A DNA stretch of 64,000 nt from Quercus robur. Lineage: Eukaryota > Streptophyta > Magnoliopsida > Fagales > Fagaceae. Position 1 is the first letter of the stretch; each line of letters begins with the position of its first letter. The stretch is taken from assembly GCF_932294415.1 (NCBI RefSeq), contig NC_065544.1, positions 26,139,351 to 26,203,350 on the forward strand, read 5' to 3'. Shown in pieces: positions 11,744 through 23,976 of the stretch. The translations under genes were made by a program, and so were the position numbers. The notes under the pieces are model-generated. The model saw nothing but the letters and a program-made list of their open reading frames with translations. It did not search any database and was not told the origin of the DNA.

Positions 11744-12165
11744 GAAAGTTAATTAGTTAAATAAACAATTTTTTTTTGAATAACACATCTAGAGAAGGTG
11801 CTAAATAACACATTATGTTGAACTTTTTAAATAACACATCATATTAATCGCTTATTTACGTTTTAATCTTAATCAAACATGCAAAATATAAATGCTATGT
11901 GCTTGGTTTAAACAAAATTGATAGATAATAAAATTGCGCCTCATATGCAAATCTGAGCAACAAAGGATGGGTCTCAACTCGTTAATCATAAATTCAGTTT
12001 AAGGTCTGGTGACAATGGCAGTTAAGCACAATAAACCAAAAAACTGACACTCCCAATAATTTGTTTTCTCATATAGTCTCACACACAAAAAAGGTGAGAC
12101 AAATGCACTAGTGGATAATTCGTTATCTAATCCCTTAAACAAAGAGAAATTGAAAAATGACAATA

Positions 12166-12546
12166 TTTAGCTACAAAATTGGTTTAGCCTAAGACTACAA
12201 TCTTACTCAATATTTTTTTATTGGAGGTGAATTTTGACAAATCTACTATTGGATTATATCTTCTTCTTATATTTTCCATGCTTACAAAATTTCTAGAAAA
12301 TTAAAGATTGATAGCTATATCATCGATAAATTGTTTAAATTTTAAACTATGAGTTTTCATAGTTTAAAATTATGCATAAAATATAAGTTTATAGATCATA
12401 TAGTAAATAATATCCGATTGATATAAAATTTGACAAATGTATTAAGAGCGTAAAGAACATACAATTCAACGATTAGATTTTCATAATATGTAGTTATTTT
12501 ATTAAGTAAGATTGTAATCTTAGGTTACAACCAATTTTGTAACTAA
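12166..12546. mobile_element. MITE with ~45-bp terminal inverted repeats
   Basis: The left end reads TTAGCTACAAAATTGG and the right end, on the other strand, TTAGTTACAAAATTGG. Similarity continues through 'cctaagactacaatcttac' and its partner. About 380 bases in total, no reading frame. The superfamily is unclear; the long arms resemble MULE-type elements but I could not confirm a 9-bp duplication. Confidence 0.65.
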
Positions 12547-12839
12547 CTTTGTCCATAAAAAAAACATCAATATACTGGTGGTGATTGTATAAAAAAAAAA
12601 ACCCACAAACCATGCCATTTTGGATTGGGAAATGCCCTTGAAAGTCTACTAATAACATAAGAAAACTCATGGTAAAGCAACTTATATTTGTAAATTAGAG
12701 GCGGTAATTGTCCTAGTAGCTTTTTTCGAGGGTAATAGGGTTGTATTTCTGTGGAGGCCTTAATAACCATGCCATATTGGATTGGGGTTTCTAAACCTCC
12801 TCTTTATTTTTATGCCCTAGTTATTTAGATTCAAGAATG

Positions 12840-13430
12840 TTTAGTTTCTATATTTTTCACATGTTCTTGTCTATTAGCATGTTAGATCTAGGATGTTTAT
12901 AGCCTTTGCATGATTAGAGTTTTTTAATATCAATAACATGTCCACATGCTCTTAGAATTAGGGTTTATCAATAAAATGCAGAATTAAGGTTTCTTAATCG
13001 CATTCTCTTAGAATTATTTCTTTATTTCAATAACACTTTAGTATGCTCTTAAATTAGGGTTTGTCAGACATCATACACATTCACCATCTCTTTTAATATC
13101 CAATCTATGCATGCCTAGAATTGGGTTCATTATGTTCTTAGTCATTTTATCTTTGAAATAACATGTTTTGGATGATATAGACTTTTGAATGATATGATAT
13201 GATCATTGGCCACCATATTCTAGAATACTAGTTTCACCAGGCAGATTAGGTGCTTAATACCTTCCCAATCCTGTAATCTATCATTTGAACTTAGATTAAG
13301 GGTTAGTAGATTAGACTTATCCTTTTAATCCTCTTTTTTTAGATTGTAACTAGAAATCAAAGCTATGTACTTTTGTTTTAGATTATATTTAGGACCAAAG
13401 CGATGTACTTTTTAGTTATTTTCAAGAGAT
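12840..13430 (+). mobile_element. probable decayed long-LTR fragment
   Basis: Phrases such as 'ttaggtgcttaataccttcccaatcc' followed by 'tttgaacttagattaagggttagtagattag' parallel the 3' part of the LTR at 30.7-30.9 kb ('ttgcctaacactttcccatcc', 'ctttgaacccat', 'agtaagattagt'). No ends could be placed. Confidence 0.35.
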
Positions 13431-13852
13431 ATAAATTTTCAATTCATCTATGAAAATGATATATCTTTTCAATTTAGTTTCTTATTTTCCCTATTAAAAT
13501 AAGTACAACTTCATTGTAAAACTATTGACCTAGGAGGGAGAATAACAATAGTAGCATTTCCCCACCGTCTCTTGCAGGGTAAGCGGCCAAGACCATTGGA
13601 AGGTCAAGGCCCTCGGAAGGGTGTGGTCTTTCACAAGGACACAATCCACACATGCCTAAGCCCAACCCAATGTCCAGCCTATAAGCATATAAACTCATAT
13701 ATTATCTATTTCATTTCCATTGTGGGTCTCAATGATTTTCAGCACATTAATCCATGTTCAAGTTGACACATTATGAGTCAATTTCTTATTCACTCTTTAA
13801 ATTTTTTTCTAACACATTACTCTACTATGCAATGAGTGGTGAATAATGATGG

Positions 13853-13893
<41 letters not shown>

Positions 13894-14488
13894 CGTGTGA
13901 TTATTGGAGGTTTTAGGGGCTTTTGATTTTATTTTTTTTAAATGAATTCTGGTGGGATTTGTATAATTTTATAAAAGTAGGGGGTGCTTTTACAATACTA
14001 ATGTAATGTTTAGTTCTTGAAAAGTGAGATGGTTGATTGACCTTTGGATTTGGGTCTTGATTATTACCTACTGGGTTGAGTGATCTGGATTGATTTTTAA
14101 TTAGATTTGGGCTTGTGGATCATTTTAGGTTGAATCGACTTGCTGTCTTTTTTAGAAACTCTAAACCCTCGCCACCCCATTTGTTTATCTATAAAATTAG
14201 AAATTCATAATATTAATTTTGTTTATTTTATATGATTAGTTTTTATTTTAATTTAAAATTTGAAGAGACTTCTATCACCTTTTCCTTAAGCAATACTTTT
14301 TCTTGATTAAATGGGTGTATTCAAATCGAAGCTTTAATTTTTTTTTTTATTAGTGATTAATGACCATTTTGGCTATTTTTTTTTTTACTAGTAATTAATG
14401 CTAAGAATCTTGTAACTTAAATTGGTTGCCACATTTTGGTTTTTCCATTCTAAGACATCCAAAGTTTACCATTGTGCACCCTTGGCGC

Positions 14489-16255
14489 TAGGGGTGTGCA
14501 CAAAACCGAAAAAACTGGTCGAAACCAACCGAACCATTGCCAAAATTTCGGTTTGGTTTTAGTGCGGTTCGGTTTTGGTTTTCATTTCTTACAAACCAAA
14601 ATTTTCAATTTTGATTTCAGTGGTAGGTTTGTATGCATTGAACCGGCCGAAACCAAATCGAACCAAATTATATTATATTAAAATTATTTTATATTTTATA
14701 TATAATATAAAACACGTCTTGGCCCTTGTTATCAAGGGAGTTAATTTTGTACTGTACCAGCCGGTACGACCGAAATTTTCTATATCAGTGGCTAAACCGA
14801 TATAGAAACATAGTAATTTCGTGTTGGTTTAAAATACTGGCCATACTGGCATTGTTTCGGCCGTACCAGGATACATACTGGATTTCAACCAGATAATGGT
14901 TACCGGATCGGAATTGAAATTACACCAAACAACCCAAAAATGCCATCGCAATGACTATCTCTCTCCTCCTCACGTCGAATATGGCCTTCTTTGTCTCTTT
15001 TTCCTCCTTAAGCCATCATTTTATGAGCTTCACATTGGCAAAGATGATGCTTAATAGGGTTGAGAGAGAGAGAGAGAGAGCTGAAAACAAGTGAAATGAA
15101 GAGAAATAATGCTGATGGAGTAAGAGACTTGATAAGCCAGTCAATCCCATGCATGTAGCAGATAAATTGGTTAGAACTTGTGAAAATTTGAAAAAAGAAA
15201 ACGTTGGAACTCGTAAAAATTGAAAAAGCAACTTGTCTTTGGTTTTATCACCCATGCCCATCAAATACCAAATGGATTAATTCATTTTTCTTTTACAGTT
15301 TTACCAACAACTTTCCCCCACCCCCAAATCACTTCAATTCTCATTGTTTTTGTTTTTGTTTTTTTTATTTTTATTTTTAAAACTTGTAACTCTTTTACGG
15401 TTGTAATTGAGTTGAGACCCTTATTTTTTTTAATAAAAAATGGGTTGTGGCATATTGAAGTAGGTATGAAATTTGCATTTGTAAGAATTTATGTGGGTTT
15501 TTATTAAATAATTAAATTTATAAACATGTAATTAATATATACTATTAATATATAAATATATTTTTTAAGTAGCGATAATCCCAAAACAGTACACCGGTAT
15601 TTACCGGTATCAAAATATTTCAATTTTCAACCTAAACCAAAATAGCATCTGGTACGGTATTGACTACCTTGATAGCAATACAAACATTGGGCCTCCAGCT
15701 ATTTAAAACCCATTAACCCATTAGATTAACTAATTAACATTAAACTAATTAAACTTAAACTAATTACATTAAACATAACCTAATTGAAAAATAAATAAAT
15801 AAATAACCCTACCTACCCCACATTTAGTCCCGCTCACCCTCACACGCCTCCATCACTCCCTCTCACACGCACCGGCCTCCATCAGTCCACATCTACCGCC
15901 GGCCTCCATACTCCGGCCTCCACACTCCGGCCTCCACACGTCGGCCTTCATGACTACTCCACATGTCAGCCTCTTTGTTTCTCAAGGTATGATTCTTCTC
16001 TTTTATTTATCTCTCTTCTCTTTTCTTTCTCTGTCTTTGATTTTGATATATATCAACTTTGTTCTTGCTTCGTTTCCAGCAGTCTCTCTATCAACCGAAA
16101 ACTGATCGAAACTGACCAAAATCAAAATAAACCGAAATTGATTGATTCCTAATTATTTCGGTCAGTTTCGGTTGAGAATTTCACAAACCGAAATTTTCGG
16201 TTTCGGTTGGCTAAACACAAAGAAAACTGACCAAACTGAACCAACTACACCCCTA
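14489..16255. mobile_element. non-autonomous hAT element with 8-bp target duplication
   Basis: It starts TAGGGGTGTG and ends CACCCCTA, flanked by CTTGGCGC (14481-14488) and CTTGGCGT (16256-16263), an 8-bp duplication with one difference, which is diagnostic of hAT transposition. The ends are rich in 'aaccgaa/ttcggtt' motifs. Inside are a second inverted-repeat element (14730-15674), a GA run (15063-15080) and a small 'ccggcctccacact' minisatellite near 15890-15960. No transposase. Confidence 0.85.
14730..15674. mobile_element. inverted-repeat element nested in the hAT
   Basis: The left end TATCAAGGGAGTTAATTTTG...GTACCAG is mirrored at the right end, which on the other strand reads TATCAAGGTAGTCAATACCG then TACCAG. 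The ends contain 'ccggta' palindromes. I found no convincing target duplication, so the boundaries may be off by a few bases. Confidence 0.6.
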
Positions 16256-16933
16256 CTTGGCGTGATGATTACTCCACAAGTATAAGTGCTTGTGGGATGT
16301 GGGAGGGTAAGGGTCGAGGTTTAAGTCTCCAGGAGGGAGATTCACATACATATACACTTAGATTATGCTAGTGTAAAATTTCTATTTTGTATATTTAAAA
16401 AAAAAAAAAAACATCCAGAATTTAAATCCCCCAATTACTATCAATGTTTAAAAAACAGAAAACAAAAAACAAAATCTACTCTCTATATTTATATTTTGAG
16501 TGTTATATGAAAGGCAAAACAAAAATTTAATGAATTTGATCATTTACATATAAAATTATTATCAATTTTCTTAAGTTTCTAATAAAATTTTTTTGAATCC
16601 TTGAAGCTAGTTTTTTTATTAAAAAAAATTACTAAAAGGATTTTGTAAACAATAGCACATCAAAATTACAAGCAAGAGTCCAACAACAAAAATGGACTAG
16701 GGACAGGTTGCAAAAGGCATATGACTAACAAAATTACAAGAAAAGGCACACTTGGCCCGTGCCATTTGCTTCTCTCCAATCCCAAAACAAAACAAAAATA
16801 AGGTATGACAAAAGACAAGGAATGAATGTCTTGCACAAGTCATTCAATCAACCTTAAGAGCAATTGCATTAGTCCTTCTAAAAATTTATGTTTATTTTAC
16901 AAAAAGAACCTATTTTTTCTATAAGTCATGTTA

Positions 16934-17090
16934 ATGAGCGCCCTTAGGACATTGGTTAAAAATCCATTTTAGGAAAGTTTTGACATCATTTTTATGGAAA
17001 ATGAAAAAAACTGTCAAAATATTAATTGTTTTTTTTTCTCATAAAAACTTTCTTTAACTAGATTCTTAACCAGTATCATAAGGACATTCG
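16934..17090. mobile_element. 157-bp TTA-flanked MITE
   Basis: The left arm 'cccttaggacattggttaa' and the right arm (other strand 'gtccttatgatactggttaa') are inverted copies, bracketed by TTA at 16931-16933 and 17091-17093. It lies about 100 bases upstream of the G-box cluster of the CHCH gene. Confidence 0.6.
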
Positions 17091-17200
17091 TTAGTATTTT
17101 CATTTTTTTTCACCCCAAAAAAATCCAATTCAAAATAAAAAGGAGCTTAAACAAAATTTTAGCGCATACGTTACATTGTGGATCCATCACCGTAACGCCA

Positions 17201-17313
17201 CACGTGAAAGGACCACTCCAAAACCAATCACGTGATGATACCACGTCGTAAACCTAACAGGATCCTGACCCGACCCGACTGGGTCACCCATCCTTTCCCT
17301 TCCGCTATAAATA
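17201..17313 (+). promoter_or_regulatory. CHCH gene promoter: two G-boxes and TATA
   Basis: CACGTG occurs at 17201-17206 and 17229-17234, with a further ACGT core in 'ccacgtcg' (17241-17248) and a CCAAT just before the second G-box. A TATA box, CTATAAATA, is at 17305-17313, about 120 bases before the ATG. G-boxes are bound by bZIP and bHLH factors; a light, stress or ABA response is possible but is inference. Confidence 0.65.
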
Positions 17314-17434
17314 TTCCAACAAAAGGTCCAGGCTTTTGTGATTCACAAGCAAACCTCATTCTCTATCTGTCTCTTTCTCTGTGCTCGTTTCTAGAGTCAT
17401 CTTTTACGATCACTCCGCCGCCTTATCGTAATCC

Positions 17435-19796
17435 ATGGCTCGCCGTAGCGCCGGAGGTCAGTCTTCTCTTTCCTTTTCTTCAAATCTGTGTGTGTTTCTT
17501 TCGAAGCTGTTTTGATTCGTTTTGAGCTTTCTATTTCTCTGTTTCATTTCTAGGGTTTCAGTCACGGTCTTGTTTGGTAGCTGAGAAAATTAAGGGCAAG
17601 ATAATAAAAATTGAAACTTTTTAGGTTGTTTGTTTATGAAATGAAAAGGCTTATAGCTTGGGCATGAGTTAATTTTGTTTCAAACGTTGACTTACATATT
17701 TGGGATTTCCCCCCTCCCGGATATTGGGAATTTGAGATTTTGGATTTGCTGAAGTGTGTTTAGCTCTGTTGATAAATGAAGGGTTGTGGTTGTGGTTTTG
17801 ATTTTGTGTTATTATTGTTTCAGTGTAATTTTTTGCATTTCTGGGAAATGAGTTTGTATTGAGGTTAAAGCTTGGGTTTTTAGTGTTTGGGGGCATTGAT
17901 TTGGTGTCTAGATATATGGGCATGGATCTGAATGCATTAATAATATGATAAATAGCTTATGAAGCAATGTGGGTATGAGAGCATTTTGAGTGTCGGTGTT
18001 GAATTCGTCGTTTGATTGGGTGCTTTCTAGGTCGTGTTGATGTTATTCCATTATGTGAAATTCCATTCGAGTGAGTTAACCATAAAACCCTAACAAAGTG
18101 GTGATTTAAAACTGAAAATTGAATTGTTTAATGTCGTGTGCCTGTGTCGCCAGATCTGGGTTGAAACATAAGTCTTTTCAATTTGCTTTGCTTACCTGAA
18201 ATTGGTTAAGGTTTGTGAAACTTGCTTTGCTATGTTGTTCTATGTTGCTGGTGGTGGTGGCTTTGCAGTATTTGGAGGCGTGAATGTGGTTATGTATGTG
18301 GTATTACTTTGTTTGGGTTTTAATTTCTATGCCTTAGTGTTTGCCAATGAGCTCTAGCTTAAATGATATCTCCTCTCCTTGTAAAAACAAGGTAGAGGGT
18401 AGGGTCACTGCAATAAGACCTATTGGATGCGTTTGTAATTACCATGTAACAAAAAAGTCTTCAATGTCTTTATCTTTTATCTACTTTGATGGGTTAATGA
18501 GATCCTGTTTGATTTGTACCTGCAGGAAGATCTGCTCGTGCAGCCCCTCGTCCTGCAGCAACAAGAAACCCCCCTCCTAAGCCAGGTAATGTTTCTGTAC
18601 ACTATGTATGCAGTAATTAGGAGTCTTTTCTTTTGTGTGTCTTGTTTGTGTTATTGTATTTATTATTTTGTATGTGTGTATCTTGTTCAAACATGGGAAT
18701 AATATTTTGGTTTGGCCGCCTTAAGTTGGTTGCTTGTATATGGCTTCTTCCTTGTCTAATTGTCTTGGGTTCTAATATTTATTTTGATGCAGTTAGCCAT
18801 GCTCCTCCTCCAGCTCCTGTTCAGGCCAGCAGTGGTGGATCCATGCTAGGAGGCATTGGTTCAACCATAGCTCAGGGTATGTGAAGGAATACTACAATCT
18901 ATCTTAGGATGTGGATTATTTCATTATGTTATTGTTGCTTGGTCATGATTCATTTAACTTAAAAATATTGGAAATAGACTAAATCATTTATCTGTTATTG
19001 CAGGTATGGCCTTTGGTACTGGAAGTGCAGTGGCTCACAGGGCTGTGGATGCAGTGATGGGTCCTCGCACTATTCAACATGAAACTGTGGCCTCTGAGGC
19101 TGCTGGTGCCCCAGCTCCCACTGCAAACAGTCTTGGTGGCTCTGATGCATGCAACATTCACTCCAGGGCATTCCAGGATGTATGAATTATACTCTATCAT
19201 TTGATTACTAATGTTGTCTGCTGGTATCTTTATAGATAGATTAAAGTTATTCCTTAACATTTCTCTCACATGAGTGGACCCGAAATGTGTGGGACCCTCT
19301 CCCATAGAGATAGATGTTATATATCCCATTAACACCAAATACCACCTTCAGCTGAACAAGACTTAAAAGTACCCGTATATAGTTTTTCTAGGTTTTTTAC
19401 AATTCAATTCATGCATTACTTCTGACTTGATTAAGAACATTTTCTGCGCACTGGGTTGTGACTTATCATCCAAGTAAAATTTTCTTAACATGGCAGTTGA
19501 TTGTATGATATTGAGAATTCTAGAAGTGAAAAGCTAATTTCTGAACTTGATCAGTTTTACCTTCTGTACTTTCTTTTTGTACCTCACTATGGTTCTCAAA
19601 TCATTATTTTGATATCTATTTGGATTTGGATGATAACTTTCTGAAGTGGAAAAATGAATTTGTTAGTAATGACTTGCTTGCTTTTGTTTTCTTGTAGTGC
19701 TTGAACAGCTATGGCAATGACATCAGCAAATGTCAGTTCTACATGGATTTGCTGTCTGAGTGCAGGAAGAACTCTGGTTCTATGTTGAATGCCTAA
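17435..19796 (+). CDS. twin CX9C (CHCH-domain) mitochondrial-type protein, five exons
   Basis: Exons 17435-17456, 18526-18585, 18793-18876, 19004-19179 and 19698-19796 join in frame through GT-AG introns into a 146-residue protein. It starts MARRSAGGRSARAAPRPAAT, a basic, Pro/Ala-rich N-terminus suited to mitochondrial targeting. A Gly/Ala-rich hydrophobic segment follows (about 42-76), then an Ala/Pro linker. The C-terminal CHCH domain has Cys105-X9-Cys115 and Cys126-X9-Cys136, the paired motif oxidised by the Mia40 relay in the intermembrane space. Length and order match the CHCHD2/MIX17 family and the plant At12Cys-type proteins, which act in mitochondrial organisation and respiratory-stress responses. 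The fourth intron divides the first CX9C motif just before Cys115. The gene appears intact. The family is clear; the exact biological role is inference. Confidence 0.93.
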
Positions 19797-19819
19797 ACAC
19801 TTTTCTTTTCCTTCCATTG

Positions 19820-20455
19820 GAAACTTTGCACCTATTGTCGTAATTTTATGTTTGTGATGATGGTGATATGGTATTCCATTTTGGGTTAAAGATTTCTGTT
19901 AATAATATTTGTTGAAAGAGACAAATGGTGCGTTGAGCACTTCTCTTATTGTTATTTGAACTATGAACTTTTGCAGTATCTTATTCTGCCTTGCTAGTTG
20001 TACGCTCTTATTCTGTGTTGGTGAATGGTGCTACCATTGCGTGGTAGAGGAACAATACTCTTCCTTTTTTGGAAACAGAGAAACAACTCTTTAGAAAGCT
20101 TAAGGTTGAGAGGCAGAACTTAATTATTGGTGTCTGGCAAATCTGAGGGAATTTTAGTAATGCTGTAATTGCTTCGAATGCGTCATAGTTGTGGGGCTTG
20201 AGTTTTATTTTCTTAATAAGTCTTTTGTGTGTGGACTTTGGTTGGATATAAATTAGATTTGGTTTTTATATTAAACAACAAACTCTTGGAACGGTAAACC
20301 TCTTTGTATTAGGTTCAAAACCAGAATTTACAGATTCTCTTAAATTGTAAGCCACGGAGGAAAAATTTCCAATTTGTCCAACATGAGTTGGTGTGTATGT
20401 ATACAATGGTATAATTTCCAAAATCAGATGTAGGTAAAATATTTTTTGAAAGCTA
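19820..20455. other. 3' flank of the CHCH gene, no gene seen
   Basis: The stretch probably contains the 3' UTR (T-rich, ending somewhere after 19900). I recognise no coding sequence or terminal repeats. The 82-residue minus frame starting near 20514 overlaps the following repeat and looks accidental. Confidence 0.4.
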
Positions 20456-21890
20456 CGAAGTGCCCGTTTGTTTTCACATTTTGAGCTCAAAAAGGGCTTT
20501 TTGAAAAAAGCCAAACCTAAATTTGTGTTTGGTTAAGTCCAAAACGTAACTTTTTGATAAAAGTTGCGTTTTGGGCATAGACCAAAAACGCGGAAATTTT
20601 TATGGACCTCAGAGGGTCCATAAATGAAAATGCGCAGTGCGCGTTTTGGATGGGTTACCGTTGCTACGGTAGAATTATGGAAATACTTTTGAGGTCCATA
20701 AATGAAAACACGTTGTGTGTGTCTTGGATGGGTTATCGTTGCTACGGTAGAATTACAGAAATACCCATTCAATTAGAACAACAACTTTTTCGGAAACAGC
20801 AGATCAAGAACAAAAAAAAAAAAAAAAATTAGAACAATTCTTTCGGAAACAGCAGATCAAGAACAGGAAAAAAAAAAAAAAAAAAAAAAACAACAACAAC
20901 AACTCTTTCGGATCAACAGCAGATCAACAACAAGAAGAAGAAAATTAGAACAACAGCAAATCAAGACCCTTTGGCGGATCAAGAAGACTGACGAAAAAAA
21001 AGGGGGGGGGGGGAGAGATTTATCGACCATCCAATCTTCCCGATCATCCAAGAACAAGAAAAAAAAAAAAATAGAAAAAGAAGAAGGAGAGCTGGTTCCT
21101 TAATTCGTTTTGAAGTGCTAAGAGGGAAAAAAAAAAAAGAAAAAAAAAAGGAGAGCTGTCTGTGGATTGTTCTGAACTGAAGTGCTAAGAGGAAAAAAAA
21201 GAAAAAGAAGAAAGAGCTGTGGAATGTTCTGGACTGTGCTGGTATGGTAGGGAATAAAAGAGGAAAGAAGGAAAAAACAAAAGAAAAGAGTATGGGTACG
21301 TGGGTGGAGGAGAAAAAAAGAGGAAAAAAAAAAAAAAAAAAGGAAGGAGAGTCCACGTGTGTGGAGAGAAAAAAAAAAGAAATTATATCACAATATTTTC
21401 ACAATAAATCCTAAGGTAGGTTATTATTAGCTAATATTGGTGAGAAAAAAATAATTTTAATAGTATGTTAAAATTAAAATTAGTATCAATTTTTATCACA
21501 ATATTTTCACAATACTTTCATAATAAATCTTAAGTGGTAGGTTATTATTGACTAATATTGGTGAGAAAAAAATAATTTTTTTACAAAGAGAAAAATTGAT
21601 TTAAGTATGATGAAGTAATTGATTTAAATATGAAACAAACTCACATAAAAAAGAAAAAAAGTATGAAATAAATTCTCTTATATATACATTGTCCTTTTTG
21701 GTAATTTATCCCTCAAACTGCCACTTTTATAAGTGCTAACCAAACACTCAGCTTTTTCATTATGCACTTTTTAACAATTTTTACCAAACACTCAGATTTT
21801 TGAAACTCCACTTTTTCATTATGCACTTTTAACAAAACTCCACTTTTTCATTATGCACTTTTACAAAAAGCTAAGCCAAACTCACCTGAA
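20455..21890. mobile_element. probable non-autonomous DNA element rich in A-runs
   Basis: The left edge 'gaagtgcccgtttgttttca' and right edge 'agccaaactcacctgaaa' are loosely inverted, and both contain 'ccaaac/gtttgg' type ends common to plant MITEs. The interior has a 79-bp direct repeat (copies from 20614 and 20693, each with 'gggttaccgttgctacggta'-like text), repeated 'aacagcagatcaagaacaa' segments at 20795-20960, and long purine tracts to 21380. The low-complexity frames here are not genes. Ends are uncertain. Confidence 0.4.
21387..21590. repeat. duplicated 'cacaatattttcacaat' repeat
   Basis: The phrase 'cacaatattttcacaataa' followed by 'aggttattattagctaata' occurs at about 21390 and again, modified, at about 21500-21575. 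Confidence 0.6.
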
Positions 21891-22212
21891 ATGGCGGTAT
21901 TTTAAGTGTTTATATCTTATTTGTATTTAAACTTCTAGCTTTTATCAACTCCTTTTCTACGATGGTAACTTAATCCTAAGATAAGTCTATGAATGGAACG
22001 AAGTTAACAATTGCTTTTGGCTTTTTGGTTGTTGAAATTCTAAATTTACTTATATTTCAATATTTGCAAATATTCTTCTTTATTTTGCTGCATGTTTTAA
22101 AATTGTAACTAACTCTCATTCACCAAATAATAATGATAAAAAATCAACGAGCTCCTCCCCATGTAAGTGCTAGGGGAGAGTTTTTTTTTTTTTTTTTTTT
22201 TTGGATTGAAGA

Positions 22213-22442
22213 AGGTAAGCTAGGGGAGAGTTAAGTCATGAGTTCAAGCTAACTTCTTGTGCGTGTAAATTACCCATAAAAAAGAAAGTCTAATAATAAC
22301 AACTCTTTTCTTCCTCTCTCCTCTCCTTGAAAAGGGAGAGTGAAGTCATGAGTTCAAGTTAACTTCTTGTATGTGTAAATTACCCATAAAAAAGAAAGTC
22401 TAATAATAACAACTCTTTTCTCCCTCTCTCCTCTCCTTGAAA
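22213..22442. repeat. 110-bp tandem duplication
   Basis: The landmark gtcatgagttcaag occurs at 22235 and 22345. The copies differ at only a few bases and include 'taataataacaactctttt'. No coding content. Confidence 0.85.
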
Positions 22443-22708
22443 AATGAGATTGTTTGTTGCATGCAATGAGCATGCTCTTCTCCCTCATTGCTCCTCCCTT
22501 TCAAAAGATAATATGACACGAGATGCATGAACGATCAGGATAATTGAAGTGATGTTTGTACTCTTTGGTGGTTATGTTCAAGTTTGCAATTGGAGTATTA
22601 GTATATCATTGAGATGTCGAAAGCAATCCCTAGTATTCCACCCATCTCACTCTAGTTGTCGGCTAAAATGGTTTGGATGACATCAAAGAATGTAAAATAG
22701 GACTTTTA

Positions 22709-23471
22709 GAGGGTGTTTGGATCGATGAAAACTAAGTTCTAATGTGTATTCAAAAAAAAAAAAATGTGGGACCCACAGAAGAAATGCATGTTTGGACAAA
22801 TTCTTGAGGTACGTTCTTATAACTCAAAATTCAAAAATTTGAGTTATATAACTCGTGTCTTGAGTTATGAGAACATAACTCAAGACTCAAAAATTTGAGT
22901 TTAAGTGATGAAAACTGGGAACAACATTTTGGTGTTTTCAAGTTATGGGATTTGAGTTTTAATGGCAATATTGTTATTATGGTGCATTGGTGGGGCTCAC
23001 GGCAATGTGTTGTCATGTACTCATGTTAGAGTAAATGAGATCGTTGGCTGTGCTATTTTTCTTTGTTTCATTTCTTTTTCTTTTTAGACACACTCTTCTT
23101 CACTCTCATAGGAGTCATAGCATCACACATCCACAATCTTTTTCACTTTACTGCTCCATCTTCTCTCTCCCTCCTCTCACTTCTCTTCCTATGAAAAATC
23201 TGGTGCATCCGAAGTTGAGAAGTTGTCCAGTTGAAGACATGAGCTGACCGAAGAAACCCATGCGGGTAGGCATTGGAGTGTTTTGACCCAGCACAGTAAA
23301 TGAGTCCCACTATTTAAGCAAAATTTTGAGTTATAGGAACCAAGATATGAAACCAAACAAGTTTTAGTTTGAGTGAGTGAGTGAAAAAATAGGGTTAGAA
23401 AAATGAGTTATGAGATTTAAGTTTGAGTTATGAGTTATGAGTAATGGATGATGCTCAATTCAAACAGGCTC
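22709..23471. mobile_element. 763-bp Harbinger-like element with TTA target duplication
   Basis: It begins GAGGGTGTTTGGATCGATG and ends, on the other strand, GAGCCTGTTTGAATTGAG, with TTA at 22706-22708 and 23472-23474. The interior repeats 'gagttatgag' and 'caaaattcaaaaatttgag', like the element at 2192-2703. No transposase. Confidence 0.8.
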
Positions 23472-23689
23472 TTAGTATCCAAAATTTGGATGTTGCCAAA
23501 AATAAGGATGAAATGGTAAGCTAATAAGCATAGGATAAAAAAGACTTTTGTGGTGGGTGATTGGGTTTATCTTAGGCTCCAACCATATAATCAGAAGTCC
23601 TTCAGCCTAAAATCCTAAAGCAGAAGTCCTTTAGGGCCATTCTAGGTAGCCCAATGGATTGGTGAGGTCTCTTACAAATTGGACTTGTC

Positions 23690-23976
23690 AGAAGACTTCT
23701 CAGTGCATCCAGTGTGTTCCATGTGTCTTGCCAGAAGGCCAAGTTGGGCCAACATGTCACTACACTTCCTACTCTGGGCTCTAGTAGACCACCAAGTACC
23801 TTGACCCCATAACCCATTGTTCTACTGCAGGAAGGTCTATTGCATTGAGAAACGTAACTAAGGTATTAGTTCAATGGCATGGCAGATCCAAGGAAGATGC
23901 TACTTAGGAAAACCTACATCAGCTTCAACTGTAGTTTCTACACCTTGTGGGCAAGGTTTTTTGAAAGGGGAAGGAA
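23690..23976 (+). pseudogene. Ty3/gypsy chromovirus integrase C-terminus and chromodomain relic
   Basis: In shifting plus-strand frames the sequence reads VFHVSCQKAKLGQHVTTLP, the segment after the integrase core, then RSIALRNVTKVLVQW and HGRSKEDAT. The last is the 'vlVqWkG.p.e.ATWE' motif of a chromodomain, which targets integration to modified chromatin. At least one frameshift (after 'LLQEG') and stops (TAG where the Trp codon of ATWE is expected) break it. A purine tract (gaaaggggaagga) follows immediately before the LTR. Confidence 0.75.

Larger units (their letters stand above)
14469..16410 (+). mobile_element. tRNA-derived SINE (family A), split by a hAT element
   Basis: The head 'attgtgcacccttggcgc' (14469-14488) and the body (16264-16410), ending in an A-run, together match the uninterrupted family member at 63669-63824. 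A 14-bp imperfect target duplication brackets the whole: acatccaaagttta at 14455-14468 and acatccagaattta at 16411-16424. A tRNA-like B-box region (gaggtttaagtctcc) is near 16317. The hAT element at 14489-16255 sits inside the head. Confidence 0.85.

Noticed and set aside
20857..21356. Minus frames full of Phe and Ser
   Set aside because: They read through A-rich tracts on the plus strand; no real protein.
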